From positions 1 through 9,907 of the forward strand of contig CBDUQI010000218.1 of the NCBI GenBank assembly GCA_965369325.1: a stretch of 9,907 nucleotides of DNA, read 5' to 3'. This document shows positions 1 through 6,368 of the stretch, in pieces (the stretch's first letter is position 1; every line of letters starts with the position of its first letter). The notes beneath the pieces were generated by a model that was not told the DNA's origin, made no database searches, and saw only the letters and a list, made by a program, of their open reading frames with translations. The translations under genes and the position numbers were made by a program. This DNA is from CBDUQI01 sp965369325. Its GTDB lineage: Bacteria; Pseudomonadota; Gammaproteobacteria; Steroidobacterales; JBCBZW01.

Positions 1-285
1 CACCCAGTGCTGGTGATTTTCGCTGTGATGGCAGGCGGGCAGCTATTTGGCTTTTTCGGCGTACTCATCGGCTTACCTGCGGCGGCCGTGGTGTCGGTGA
101 TGGCGCGTTTTGCCTATGGCCACTACCTGCAGGCCCGTGCCGGTGACTCGACGCTCGCTCACGCCGAGGCTCACCCGCACACGCCATCGGATCTGCCCTC
201 AGACGCTGCCGAGCACGCACCGACGCATGGAGCCGTTGCGGCAGTGGCGCCGGATGAGGACATGCCCGACGACGCACCCGCGTAA
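1..285 (+). CDS. AI-2E transporter / PerM-family membrane protein, C-terminal end (5' cut by window)
   Basis: Only the last 94 codons are present, and the reading frame is open from base 1 with TAA at 283-285. Residues ~3-38 are strongly hydrophobic and Gly-rich, with the segment GGQLFGFFGVLIGLPAAA. This is the typical last re-entrant or transmembrane stretch of AI-2E family (YdiK/PerM/TqsA-type) permeases. These are polytopic inner-membrane proteins, some tied to export of small molecules or to Na+/H+ exchange; the substrate here is unknown. After a short basic turn, residues ~45-94 form an Ala/Pro/His/Asp-rich, acidic, probably disordered cytoplasmic tail. It is longer than in many relatives and looks lineage-specific. 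The gene ends 12 nt before hda and is probably co-transcribed with it. The family call is fairly safe from the terminal motif. The exact subfamily cannot be told from this fragment. Confidence 0.8.
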   Translation, partial: HPVLVIFAVMAGGQLFGFFGVLIGLPAAAVVSVMARFAYGHYLQARAGDSTLAHAEAHPHTPSDLPSDAAEHAPTHGAVAAVAPDEDMPDDAPA

Positions 286-297
286 CTCGGGGCTAGC

Positions 298-990
298 ATG
301 CGCCAACTGCCATTAGGGGTGAGCCTGCGCGATCAGGCAACCTTCGATACTTTTCATCCTGGCCCGAACGCCGCGGCGCTGGCACTGTGCCAGCGCGTGG
401 CGCAGGGTCAGTTTGCCGGCGCGCTCGCCCTCAGCGGTCGTGAGGGCAGCGGCAAGACTCATTTGCTGCAGGCGGTCAGCGCAGCCGCCGCGGGGGCGGA
501 TCGCCGTGCCGGATACTTGCTCGTGGCGCCGCAGATCGCCCCCGAGGTGCTGGACGGCTGGGAGGCGCTGGATGTGGTGTGTCTGGATGAGCTGGACGCG
601 GTCGCTGGCGATGCCCGCTGGGAGCAGACGCTGTTCGCGCTCTACAACCAGCTGGCAGATCGCCATGCTAGCCTGCTTACCGCATCGCGTCGCACGCCGG
701 GCGAGCAGCCGTGGGCGCTGGCCGACCTGGGCTCACGCTTGCGCGCGGGTATGATGCGTCGGCTGCAGCCACTGGATGACCAGGACTGCATCGCTGCGCT
801 GCAGTTGCGGGCAAAAACGCGCGGGTTGTCCCTGCCGGCGGAGACCGGACAATTTCTGCTGCGCCGGTGTCAGCGCGATATGCACTCGCTGTATGCGCTA
901 CTCGACAGTCTGGACCGCCAGTCACTGGTGGAGCAGCAGCGAACCATCACTATCCCGTTTGCCCGGCGATTGATCATTGGCCAGCGCTGA
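298..990 (+). CDS. hda: DnaA regulatory inactivator Hda
   Basis: This 230-residue AAA+ protein matches the Hda family in length and order of motifs. Hda binds the DNA-loaded beta clamp and stimulates ATP hydrolysis by DnaA (RIDA), which prevents re-initiation. Residues 3-8, QLPLGV, fit the N-terminal clamp-binding hexapeptide (QLSLPL in E. coli) and support the ATG at 298. Walker A is GREGSGKT (47-54), here a fully canonical P-loop. Walker B is VVCLDE (93-98). A sensor-like LTASRRTP lies at 127-134 and the box VII arginine-finger region SRLRAG at 146-151. The sensor II region is QRDMHSL (192-198), and the end TIPFARRLI resembles the E. coli C-terminus. A GGGG stretch (289-292) just upstream can serve as ribosome-binding site. 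The only similar alternative is DnaA itself, which is excluded because the DNA-binding domain IV is absent. Confidence 0.95.
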   Translation: MRQLPLGVSLRDQATFDTFHPGPNAAALALCQRVAQGQFAGALALSGREGSGKTHLLQAVSAAAAGADRRAGYLLVAPQIAPEVLDGWEALDVVCLDELDAVAGDARWEQTLFALYNQLADRHASLLTASRRTPGEQPWALADLGSRLRAGMMRRLQPLDDQDCIAALQLRAKTRGLSLPAETGQFLLRRCQRDMHSLYALLDSLDRQSLVEQQRTITIPFARRLIIGQR

Positions 991-1036
991 GCGGCGATCC
1001 GCACACGAGTCTACTCGGCCTCGGCACGGCACCCGA

Positions 1037-1387
1037 TTATCCAATGATGTCCAGCACGTTCTCTGGCGGCCGCCCGATCACAGCCCCTTTGGCGGTGACC
1101 ACAATCGGTCGCTGCAGCAGTTTTGGATAGCGCGAAATGGCCGCGAAAATCTGCGCTTCGGTGGCCACGTCAAGATTCAGTCCAGATTCGGCGAATTCTG
1201 TCTCGCCTGTGCGTATCAGCGCGCTGGCCGGCAGCCCAAGCACTTGCAGCACTGAGCGCAGCGTTTGCGCGTCAGGCGGGCTGCGTAGGTACTCCACAAT
1301 ATCGGGCTTGATGCCGCGCTCGCGCAGCAACTCAAGGGTTTTGCGCGATTTGGAACAGCGTGGATTATGGTAGATCGTGGTGCTCAA
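1037..1387 (-). CDS. arsC: ArsC/YfgD-family arsenate reductase-like protein
   Basis: This is a 116-residue thioredoxin-fold protein of the ArsC family. The signature HNPRCSKSR (7-15) places the catalytic-type cysteine at Cys11. Arg59, Arg93 and Arg106 match in spacing the three arginines of E. coli plasmid ArsC (60, 94, 107) that bind arsenate. The closing motif GRPPENVL is typical. A true member uses glutaredoxin and glutathione to reduce arsenate to arsenite in the cytoplasm. Its nearest parallel, however, is YfgD, which lies beside hda in E. coli and whose physiological role is not settled. No ars operon genes are nearby, so arsenic resistance should not be assumed. The start is TTG (1387-1385), because no in-frame ATG precedes the IYHNPRC motif. 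A GGAG lies about 10 nt upstream. The gene converges on hda with a 46-nt gap in which I see no clear terminator. Confidence 0.9.
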   Translation of the reverse strand: MSTTIYHNPRCSKSRKTLELLRERGIKPDIVEYLRSPPDAQTLRSVLQVLGLPASALIRTGETEFAESGLNLDVATEAQIFAAISRYPKLLQRPIVVTAKGAVIGRPPENVLDIIG

Positions 1388-1513
1388 GGTGTTCAGTCTC
1401 CGATACAGGTAGGATTAGGCGCGGGCCGCACGGTAGGGCCCCGCAGGCGCTATTGTCGATCATTTGCACGCCAGGTACGAGCGCGTCGCGGGCAAGCAGA
1501 TGTTCTACGTAGC

Positions 1514-1546
1514 TTGACGCTGCGGTGCCGTGCTTGCTAGCGTCAA
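1514..1546. promoter_or_regulatory. Perfect 8-bp inverted repeat upstream of lipoprotein gene
   Basis: TTGACGCT (1514-1521) and AGCGTCAA (1539-1546) are exact reverse complements separated by 17 nt. They end 32 nt before the lipoprotein ATG at 1579. The arrangement could be an operator with half-sites about 2.5 helical turns apart. The left arm also resembles a -35 box (TTGACG), with a poor -10 candidate (TAGCGT) 18 nt later. It lies in the ~190-nt region between the divergent arsC and lipoprotein genes, so it could act on either. No regulator is identified in the window. Confidence 0.35.
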
Positions 1547-1578
1547 CTAAAAGCTCGGGCACACAAGATGCGTGAACC

Positions 1579-1902
1579 ATGAGAACTGTACGGTGGCCAA
1601 AGGTGATGACCCGGCGCTGCGCCCTGGGCGCGGCGCTTTGCGTGCTGGTACTCGCCGGTTGCGCGGGCGCGCCCGTGCAGGAAATGAGTAACGCACGCCA
1701 GGCCGTATCGGCCGCCGAAGAGGCAGGCGTCGAAGCGGTGGCGGGTGAGCAGATAGCGCGCGCGCGTAGGTTGCTTGAGAGCGCTCAGACCAAACTGCAG
1801 GAACGCGATTATCGCGGCGCCCGCCAGGACGCCGTCAGTGCCCGCATGAACGCGGTACGCGCGCTGGAAATCGCAGCGCCCAAAATCCCAGAAACCCCCT
1901 GA
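1579..1902 (+). CDS. Small lipoprotein, DUF4398-like
   Basis: This 107-residue protein has a basic N-terminus, a hydrophobic core (about 15-24) and the lipobox LAGC at 25-28. That predicts cleavage before Cys28 and lipid anchoring; with Ala at +2 there is no inner-membrane retention signal, so outer membrane is likely. The mature part (SNARQAVSAAEEAG..., ERDYRGARQDAVSARMNA) is an Ala/Arg/Glu-rich helical segment. It resembles DUF4398 proteins, which are short periplasmic helical-hairpin lipoproteins of unknown function. An alternative start is the ATG at 1606, which would still leave a usable signal peptide. AAGG lies only 2 nt before it, too close for a good ribosome-binding site, so I kept 1579. 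The gene is separated from the acylphosphatase by 4 nt and is probably co-transcribed. The domain call is by eye and moderate; the lipoprotein call is strong. Confidence 0.75.
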   Translation: MRTVRWPKVMTRRCALGAALCVLVLAGCAGAPVQEMSNARQAVSAAEEAGVEAVAGEQIARARRLLESAQTKLQERDYRGARQDAVSARMNAVRALEIAAPKIPETP

Positions 1903-1906
1903 TCCG

Positions 1907-2185
1907 ATGCCGCAATCCCGTGTGTGCCGCCGGTTTTTCGTCAGCGGTCGGGTCCAGGGTGTCTACTTTCGTGCCAGTACTGCACGCCAGGCGCGTCGGC
2001 TTGGCCTGAGCGGTAGCGCCGTGAACCTTGCTGACGGGCGTGTGCAGGTGGTGGCCTGCGGGTCTGCGCAGGCAGTGGATGCGCTGGCGCAATGGCTGGC
2101 TCGAGGGCCCCCGCTGGCGCGCGTGGATGAACTGGAGGCGGCACCCGCACCCGTGCCGGAGAACGACGGCTTCAGTACCGGCTAG
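1907..2185 (+). CDS. acyP: Acylphosphatase
   Basis: This 92-residue protein has the normal acylphosphatase length and hydrolyses carboxyl-phosphate bonds of small acyl phosphates in the cytoplasm. The signature SGRVQGVYFR (13-22) forms the phosphate-binding loop with the essential Arg22. Asn40, in the second motif ahead of LADGRVQV (41-48), is the catalytic Asn that positions water. One departure is visible: the usual G-[WY]-V-R-N segment reads GSAVN (36-40), so the aromatic residue and the Arg are replaced while the Asn is kept. The C-terminus (ENDGFSTG) is slightly frayed compared with the usual F.I/F.V.. ending. The start is 4 nt after the lipoprotein stop. An acylphosphatase next to a lytic transglycosylase and proS is a neighbourhood I recall from Pseudomonas-type genomes. 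Confidence 0.93.
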   Translation: MPQSRVCRRFFVSGRVQGVYFRASTARQARRLGLSGSAVNLADGRVQVVACGSAQAVDALAQWLARGPPLARVDELEAAPAPVPENDGFSTG

Positions 2186-2190
2186 CCGGT
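2177..2190. repeat. 14-bp perfect palindrome across the acyP stop codon
   Basis: ACCGGCT followed directly by AGCCGGT is a perfect palindrome, and the acyP TAG (2183-2185) lies at its centre. With no loop it makes a poor RNA hairpin, and no T-run follows, so it is not a standard terminator. It could be a protein-binding site, or chance in GC-rich DNA. Confidence 0.4.
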
Positions 2191-2239
2191 TGAGAGTACG
2201 GTTGGTCGCCGCTGCTCAATACGCAGTCCAGTCACTTTT

Positions 2240-2253
2240 CCGGGCAAACCCGG
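2240..2253 (-). terminator. Short hairpin directly after the transglycosylase stop (weak terminator candidate)
   Basis: On the minus strand the TAG of the transglycosylase gene is followed at once by CCGGG-TTTG-CCCGG, a 5-bp stem with a 4-nt loop. The bases after it are AAAA, not a T-run, so it does not meet the intrinsic-terminator pattern. It may stall RNA polymerase or protect the 3' end. It lies in the 68-nt gap between convergent genes, where some transcript end is expected. Confidence 0.25.
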
Positions 2254-2916
2254 CTACAGCCGATACCACTTATCGTTCAGTTTGCTCAACACGCGCCGCG
2301 GGTACCAGTATTTGCCCACGCTGCCGTTGTAGCGGGCCAAGCCTTTGGTCAGACTGCCGTTCTCACGATCCAGATAGAAGCGCAAAATCGTGCATCCCAT
2401 GCGCAAATTGGTTTGCACATGAAATAGGTTGTCATCCGGACGGCCAATCTCATCCAGCCAGAACGGCATCACTTGCATGAGCCCGCGGGCGCCGGCTACC
2501 GAGATCGCAAAGCGGTCGAAATTGCTTTCTGTGTCGATCACTGCCAGCACCAGCTCAGGTGCCAGGTTGGCGCGGCTGGCCTCCAGGTGCACCAGCTTGA
2601 GCAGTTCCAGGCGTTCCCCGGTGTCTGGCATTTGGCGGGCGAGGCGGGTGGACATGTCCATCAGCCACACTTCCGCGTGAAAGCGGTCGGAGAAACTCTG
2701 GGCTTCGGCGGCGGCCTGCGCCAGCAATTGGCGCAGTTGCGGATCGGGTGTAGGTGCATCCTGAGCGGCCGGCCCGATAGCCGGTTCGGCGTACCCGGCA
2801 GCACCGCTCAGCCCCAGCAACAGCCCTAGGAGAATGATTGGCATGAATACTGGCAGCCTGCGGGCCTGCCACATACTGTATTGCGGTGCAGTTGTTGGGG
2901 AAGCTATCTGGCTCAT
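2254..2916 (-). CDS. Secreted/membrane-anchored lytic murein transglycosylase (SLT family 1 domain)
   Basis: This 220-residue protein has a hydrophobic N-terminal segment (about 23-42, ending SGAAGYAEP) that is a signal peptide or anchor. A helical region at about 58-110 follows, and then an SLT/Slt70-type lysozyme-like domain (about 113-215). Motif I is ESNFDRFAIS with catalytic Glu130; GARGLMQVMP (142-151) and ARYNGSVG (194-201) follow. Such enzymes cleave the MurNAc-GlcNAc bond of peptidoglycan, leaving 1,6-anhydro-MurNAc. The protein ends shortly after the domain, so it is a compact family 1 member without accessory modules. Its ATG (2916-2914) overlaps the proS stop as ATGA, so it is probably translationally coupled to the tRNA synthetase. 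A different start (M15 or M25) would shorten the n-region but keep the signal. The enzyme family is clear; no specific E. coli Mlt name applies. Confidence 0.92.
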   Translation of the reverse strand: MSQIASPTTAPQYSMWQARRLPVFMPIILLGLLLGLSGAAGYAEPAIGPAAQDAPTPDPQLRQLLAQAAAEAQSFSDRFHAEVWLMDMSTRLARQMPDTGERLELLKLVHLEASRANLAPELVLAVIDTESNFDRFAISVAGARGLMQVMPFWLDEIGRPDDNLFHVQTNLRMGCTILRFYLDRENGSLTKGLARYNGSVGKYWYPRRVLSKLNDKWYRL

Positions 2917-4619
2917 GACATCCGTGCGCGCAACTGTTCCATTATGTCGTCGATTGGCAGGCTCTGCGCCTCACTCTGGCAACGATGTTTGTACTCGTAT
3001 TGCCCGGCATCGATGCCGCGCTCGGAGATCACCAGCCGGTGGGGGATGCCCAGCAATTCGCATTCGGCGAATTTTACGCCGGGGCGGGCGTTGCGATCAT
3101 CATAAAGCACATCCACACCCGCACAGGTCAACGCCTCATAGAGGGCGTCGGTTGCTTCGCGCACGCGGTAAGACTTGTGCAGATTGATCGGAATCAGGCT
3201 CAGCGCGAAGGGCGCGATGGCGTCGGGCCAGATAATACCCGACTCGTCGTTGTTCTGCTCAATGGCGGCTGCGACAATGCGGGTGATGCCGATGCCGTAG
3301 CAGCCCATCTGCAGGGTAATGTTACGCCCGTTCTCATCCAGTACCGAGGCGGCCATCGCTTCGCTGTACTTATCGCCAAGCTGGAACACATGCCCCACCT
3401 CAATGCCACGTACGATCTGCAGCGTGCCGTGCCCGTCTGGACTGGCATCGCCATCCATCACGGTGCGTAGGTCGGCGCTGGGCGGTTGCGGCAGATCGCG
3501 CTCCCAGTTTACACCGGTTAAGTGCATATCCACTTCGTTGGCGCCACAGACAAAATCGGCCATCGCCAGCACTGCCTGATCGGCAATGATGGGACAGTTC
3601 AGGCCTAATGGTCCAACAAACCCGGGCTCGCAATTAGCGGCGGCGTGCACCTGCTGTGGGCTGGCCAGTTTGAGCGGCGCTGCCACCTGCTCAAGTTTGC
3701 TGGCTTTGACTTCGTTCAACTCGTGGTCGCCACGCACTAGCAACGCCATTGCGCTACCGTCGGCGGCTTCGACAATGAGCGTTTTCACGCATTGAGAAGG
3801 CTGGACGTTGAGGCGCTCGCACACTTTCTCAATGGTGCGGTCTTGCGGTGTGGGCACCTTGTCCATCGCTTGTCCGGCAGCCGGCCTTGGCTGGGCGGGG
3901 GCGGGGGCCGCAGCGCGTTCTACGTTGGCAGCAAAATCGCTGCCATCGCTGAAGGCGATAGCATCTTCGCCGGAGTCGGCCAGCACGTGAAACTCGTGGC
4001 TGATCGCGCCACCGATATTCCCGCTGTCCGCCAGTACGGCGCGGAACCTAAGCCCGATGCGCTCGAAGATCGCAGTGTAGGCCCCGTACATGATCTCGTA
4101 GGTTTCCTGTAAAGAGTCCGCATCAAGATTGAACGAGTAAGCGTCTTTCATGATGAACTCCCGCGCGCGCATCACGCCAAAGCGCGGGCGTATCTCGTCG
4201 CGGAATTTGGTTTGAATCTGATAGTAAGTAACAGGCAACTGGCGATAGCTGTTGATATCGCGTCGCACGATGTCGGTAATCACCTCCTCATGCGTCGGCC
4301 CGTAACAGAACTCACGCTCGTGCCGATCGCGCATGCGCAGCATCTCTTTGCCCATGCTTTCCCAGCGGCCAGTCTCCTGCCACAGTTCTGCGGGTTGCAC
4401 TGATGGCATCAGCAGCTCAAGGGCGCCGGCGCGGTTCATTTCCTCACGCACGATGTTCTCGACTTTGCGCAGTACCCGCAGGCCTATGGGCATCCAGGTG
4501 TACATGCCTGCGGCCAGCTTGCGGATCAGCCCTGCCCGCAACATAAGTTGGTGGCTGATGATCTCCGCATCGGCGGGCACTTCTTTAGAGGTTTGTAGGG
4601 GTAGACTTGAAAGTCGCAT
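2913..4619 (-). CDS. proS: Proline--tRNA ligase (class II, bacterial type with editing domain)
   Basis: At 568 residues this is close to E. coli ProS (572). The cytoplasmic enzyme charges tRNA-Pro with proline. Class II motif 1 lies around 48-75, motif 2 is FRDEIRPRFGVMRAREF (139-155) continuing through KDAYSF, and motif 3 is GCYGIGITR (439-447). Between motifs 2 and 3 lies the INS cis-editing domain (roughly 225-405), which hydrolyses mischarged Ala-tRNA-Pro. It contains VKTLIV with Lys279 at the same number as the E. coli editing Lys, and GPLGLNCPIIAD (336-347). The C-terminal anticodon-binding domain covers about 470-568 (YDDRNARPGVKF...). An Ala/Pro-rich stretch (about 236-254) marks a loop at the INS entry. 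GAGAG about 5 nt upstream of the ATG is a plausible ribosome-binding site. All functional motifs are intact. Confidence 0.98.
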   Translation of the reverse strand: MRLSSLPLQTSKEVPADAEIISHQLMLRAGLIRKLAAGMYTWMPIGLRVLRKVENIVREEMNRAGALELLMPSVQPAELWQETGRWESMGKEMLRMRDRHEREFCYGPTHEEVITDIVRRDINSYRQLPVTYYQIQTKFRDEIRPRFGVMRAREFIMKDAYSFNLDADSLQETYEIMYGAYTAIFERIGLRFRAVLADSGNIGGAISHEFHVLADSGEDAIAFSDGSDFAANVERAAAPAPAQPRPAAGQAMDKVPTPQDRTIEKVCERLNVQPSQCVKTLIVEAADGSAMALLVRGDHELNEVKASKLEQVAAPLKLASPQQVHAAANCEPGFVGPLGLNCPIIADQAVLAMADFVCGANEVDMHLTGVNWERDLPQPPSADLRTVMDGDASPDGHGTLQIVRGIEVGHVFQLGDKYSEAMAASVLDENGRNITLQMGCYGIGITRIVAAAIEQNNDESGIIWPDAIAPFALSLIPINLHKSYRVREATDALYEALTCAGVDVLYDDRNARPGVKFAECELLGIPHRLVISERGIDAGQYEYKHRCQSEAQSLPIDDIMEQLRARMS

Positions 4620-4891
4620 GTTGCTCTCGTGCGTGGGAAAACTTTGAACCGAGTCAGCATCCTCACGCGAGCATGCAGTTTAGGCGTGCCGCGTGCGAGT
4701 GAACCGCCGACTCTTTCACATATATTTACCCGGAATGCAAGCGCGCCCGAGGCGACGCTCATGTTGATTTTCCCGGTTGATGGGCTTAGCGTAACTCCCC
4801 CCGATGAATATTGCTGCCATCAATTCTCCTCTCTCCATCGTGCCCTGCCAGTTGCGGGCCGGTGATCAGCAGGCATTGCGCACCGAGTGAC
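4620..4891. promoter_or_regulatory. Divergent intergenic region between proS and the psd-like gene
   Basis: This 272-nt gap must hold the promoters of proS (leftward) and of the psd-like/pssA/udg/rimI run (rightward). The only AT-rich patch is around 4713-4728. On the minus strand it gives TATATG (4724-4719) as a -10 candidate for proS, but no good -35 lies 16-18 nt upstream. Rightward, TTGATT (4764-4769) with TAGCGT 17 nt later is a weak sigma70-like pair. I see no convincing gene, riboswitch or T-box here. The open frame running rightward from 4811 into the psd-like gene is treated as non-coding upstream of 4892. Confidence 0.3.
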
Positions 4892-5521
4892 ATGGCTGGA
4901 CACCGCTATCCGTTAATCGCTCGTGAAGGCTGGCCGTTGATCGGCGCAGTGGCGTTGCTGGCCGTCACCGCCGTACAGGTGCTGCACAGTGTCTGGCTCG
5001 CGACGCTGAGCTTGGTATTGCTGGTATTGCTGGTATTGCTGTTTCGCGACCCCACGCGCAAGCCGCCGTCACGTCCGGATGGGATCGTCAGCGCGGTTGA
5101 TGGCGAGGTGGAGTCGGTACGCCCGACCGATCGTGGGGTGATTGACCGCGAAGCGGTGCGTATACGCGTTCGGGTGAATCCGCTGGGGGCCTATACAGCG
5201 CGCAGCCCGGCGGCCGGGAAGGTGCTGGATCTGCGCGAGAATGTGCGCAAAGGCTCGCGCTTGCGCGGCGTCGGGGGACTGTGGGTGCGCACCGACACCG
5301 ATGATGATGTGGTGCTGCTGATGCACGGGCCGCGCTTTATCGGCAAGCCAGGGGCGTTTGTGGGCTACGGAGAGCGGGTCGGGCAGGGGCAGCGCTGTGC
5401 CTATCTGAGGCTGGCCAGGTACGCCGAGGTTTATGTACCCTTGAACAGTCGCGTGCTGGTGAAAGAGGGTGACTATGTGCACGCAGGCTTCGATACATTG
5501 GCACAACTGGTGAGCAAGTAA
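4892..5521 (+). CDS. Phosphatidylserine decarboxylase-like protein lacking the catalytic His and the cleavage Ser
   Basis: This 209-residue protein has the layout of short (archaeal/Bacteroides-type) phosphatidylserine decarboxylases. The N-terminus, YPLIAREGWPLI, is typical. A transmembrane hairpin follows (about 16-51, ending LLFRDPTRKPP), then SAVDG with Asp70 of the active-site triad, the ENVRKG loop, and a C-terminal VYVPLNSRVLVKEGDYV segment. Two essential sites differ. The His-containing FM...VH.NR.P segment reads GAYTARSP, with Tyr101 at the His position. The F-G-S-R site, where the chain cleaves at Ser to form the pyruvoyl group, reads LARY (174-177), with Ala175-Arg176 for Gly-Ser. 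Flanking residues align without gaps, so a frameshift is not the cause. Decarboxylation of PS to PE is therefore doubtful; a regulatory or lipid-binding role is inference. I chose ATG 4892 because the family starts there; an open frame extends back to 4811. It ends 4 nt before pssA. Confidence 0.82.
   Translation: MAGHRYPLIAREGWPLIGAVALLAVTAVQVLHSVWLATLSLVLLVLLVLLFRDPTRKPPSRPDGIVSAVDGEVESVRPTDRGVIDREAVRIRVRVNPLGAYTARSPAAGKVLDLRENVRKGSRLRGVGGLWVRTDTDDDVVLLMHGPRFIGKPGAFVGYGERVGQGQRCAYLRLARYAEVYVPLNSRVLVKEGDYVHAGFDTLAQLVSK
5013..5039 (+). repeat. Three tandem copies of a 9-bp unit inside the psd-like gene
   Basis: TGGTATTGC occurs three times in perfect tandem (5013-5021, 5022-5030, 5031-5039). 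It encodes the LVLLVLLVLL run of the second membrane helix. Each unit adds exactly three residues, so slippage would change helix length without breaking the frame. Confidence 0.9.
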
Positions 5522-5525
5522 CGCT

Positions 5526-6368
5526 ATGGCTGATAAAGGAAAACCGGATATCACCGTGCTAAAAGACGGCTCGCGGCTGCGTCGTGGTATCTATATTCTG
5601 CCCAATCTGTTTACCACCGCGGCGCTGTTCGCGGGGTTTTATGCTGTGGTGGCCGCGCTGGACGGCAATTTCGACAAATCCGCGATCGCTATCTTTGTGG
5701 CGATGGTGCTGGATGGCATGGATGGGCGGGTGGCCCGCATGACCGGCACCGAGAGCGTCTTTGGTAAAGAATACGACTCGCTTTCCGATATGGTCTCGTT
5801 CGGCCTGGCGCCAGCGCTGGTGGTGTACCAGTGGGGCGTGGCAAGTCTCGCCGACTACGGTTGGATTTGGGGCAAGCTCGGCTGGCTGGTGGCCTTTTTC
5901 TATGCCGTTGCTGCCGCGCTGCGGCTGGCGCGCTTTAATGCCCGCATCGGCATGGTGGATAAACGATATTTCGAGGGACTGCCCAGCCCGGCTGCGGCAG
6001 GCCTGGTAGGCGGCGCTGTCTGGCTGGGTACAGAGCTCGATCTGGTCGGCCTGCCAGTGTTGTTCGTCGGTTTTTTGATTACCGCGATCGCCGGTGCACT
6101 TATGGTCTCCGGTTTTATGTACTACAGCTTCAAGGAATGGACGCTAGGCGAGCGGGTACCGTTTGCCTATTTGCTGCTGATTCCAGCCATGTTTATGCTG
6201 ATTGCACTGAACCCCTCGGTGGTGCTCTCAGTGATGTTTGGCGCATATGCGCTGAGTGGCCCGCTGGTCTCCATGTGGCGGCGACTGCGCAGACGGCACA
6301 AGCCCGCCCAACCCAAAGACGCTGATCCGCGCAATGATTCGGGCAAAGCGGCCGGTGGTGATGTATGA
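5526..6368 (+). CDS. pssA: CDP-diacylglycerol--serine O-phosphatidyltransferase
   Basis: This 280-residue integral membrane enzyme joins CDP-diacylglycerol and L-serine to make phosphatidylserine, the precursor of phosphatidylethanolamine. The CDP-alcohol phosphatidyltransferase signature is complete: Asp63, Asp66-Gly67, Ala70-Arg71, Gly80, Asp84 and Asp88 in the D-x2-DG-x2-AR-x8-G-x3-D-x3-D spacing. Several hydrophobic helices follow (about 117-136, 155-170, 173-200, 211-228, 231-250). A basic, hydrophilic cytoplasmic tail (251-280) closes the protein. This is the membrane-embedded type II PssA, not the soluble PLD-like E. coli type. It starts 4 nt after the psd-like gene and ends in an ATGA overlap with the uracil-DNA glycosylase gene. 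A psd-pssA pair is a common bacterial arrangement, but here the partner looks catalytically dead, so a working Psd must be encoded elsewhere if this organism makes PE by this route. Confidence 0.95.
   Translation: MADKGKPDITVLKDGSRLRRGIYILPNLFTTAALFAGFYAVVAALDGNFDKSAIAIFVAMVLDGMDGRVARMTGTESVFGKEYDSLSDMVSFGLAPALVVYQWGVASLADYGWIWGKLGWLVAFFYAVAAALRLARFNARIGMVDKRYFEGLPSPAAAGLVGGAVWLGTELDLVGLPVLFVGFLITAIAGALMVSGFMYYSFKEWTLGERVPFAYLLLIPAMFMLIALNPSVVLSVMFGAYALSGPLVSMWRRLRRRHKPAQPKDADPRNDSGKAAGGDV

Noticed and set aside
1037..1387. Arsenic resistance operon
   Set aside because: No arsR, arsB, acr3 or related gene is nearby; the context is that of the hda-linked YfgD protein.
1365..1580. 71-codon open frame on the minus strand between arsC and the lipoprotein gene
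   Set aside because: It overlaps the arsC start, has no recognisable domain, signal or ribosome-binding site, and occupies the likely divergent promoter region.
2985..3470. 161-codon open frame opposite proS
   Set aside because: Shadow of the highly conserved proS coding strand; no domain seen.
4629..4865. 78-codon plus-strand open frame in the proS/psd-like gap
   Set aside because: No domain, no coding-like composition and it sits across the promoter region.
4811..4891. 27-codon N-terminal extension of the psd-like protein
   Set aside because: The family begins at YP-IAREGWP; the extension is rich in Cys, Pro and Ser with no family match, and ATG 4892 is better placed.
4892..5521. Frameshift as the cause of the missing Gly-Ser site
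   Set aside because: Residues on both sides (ERVGQGQR and AEVYVPLNSRV) align with the family in the same frame without gaps, so the change is substitution.
5069..5554. 161-codon antisense open frame over the psd-like gene
   Set aside because: Shadow frame with no motif; the sense gene has clear family features.
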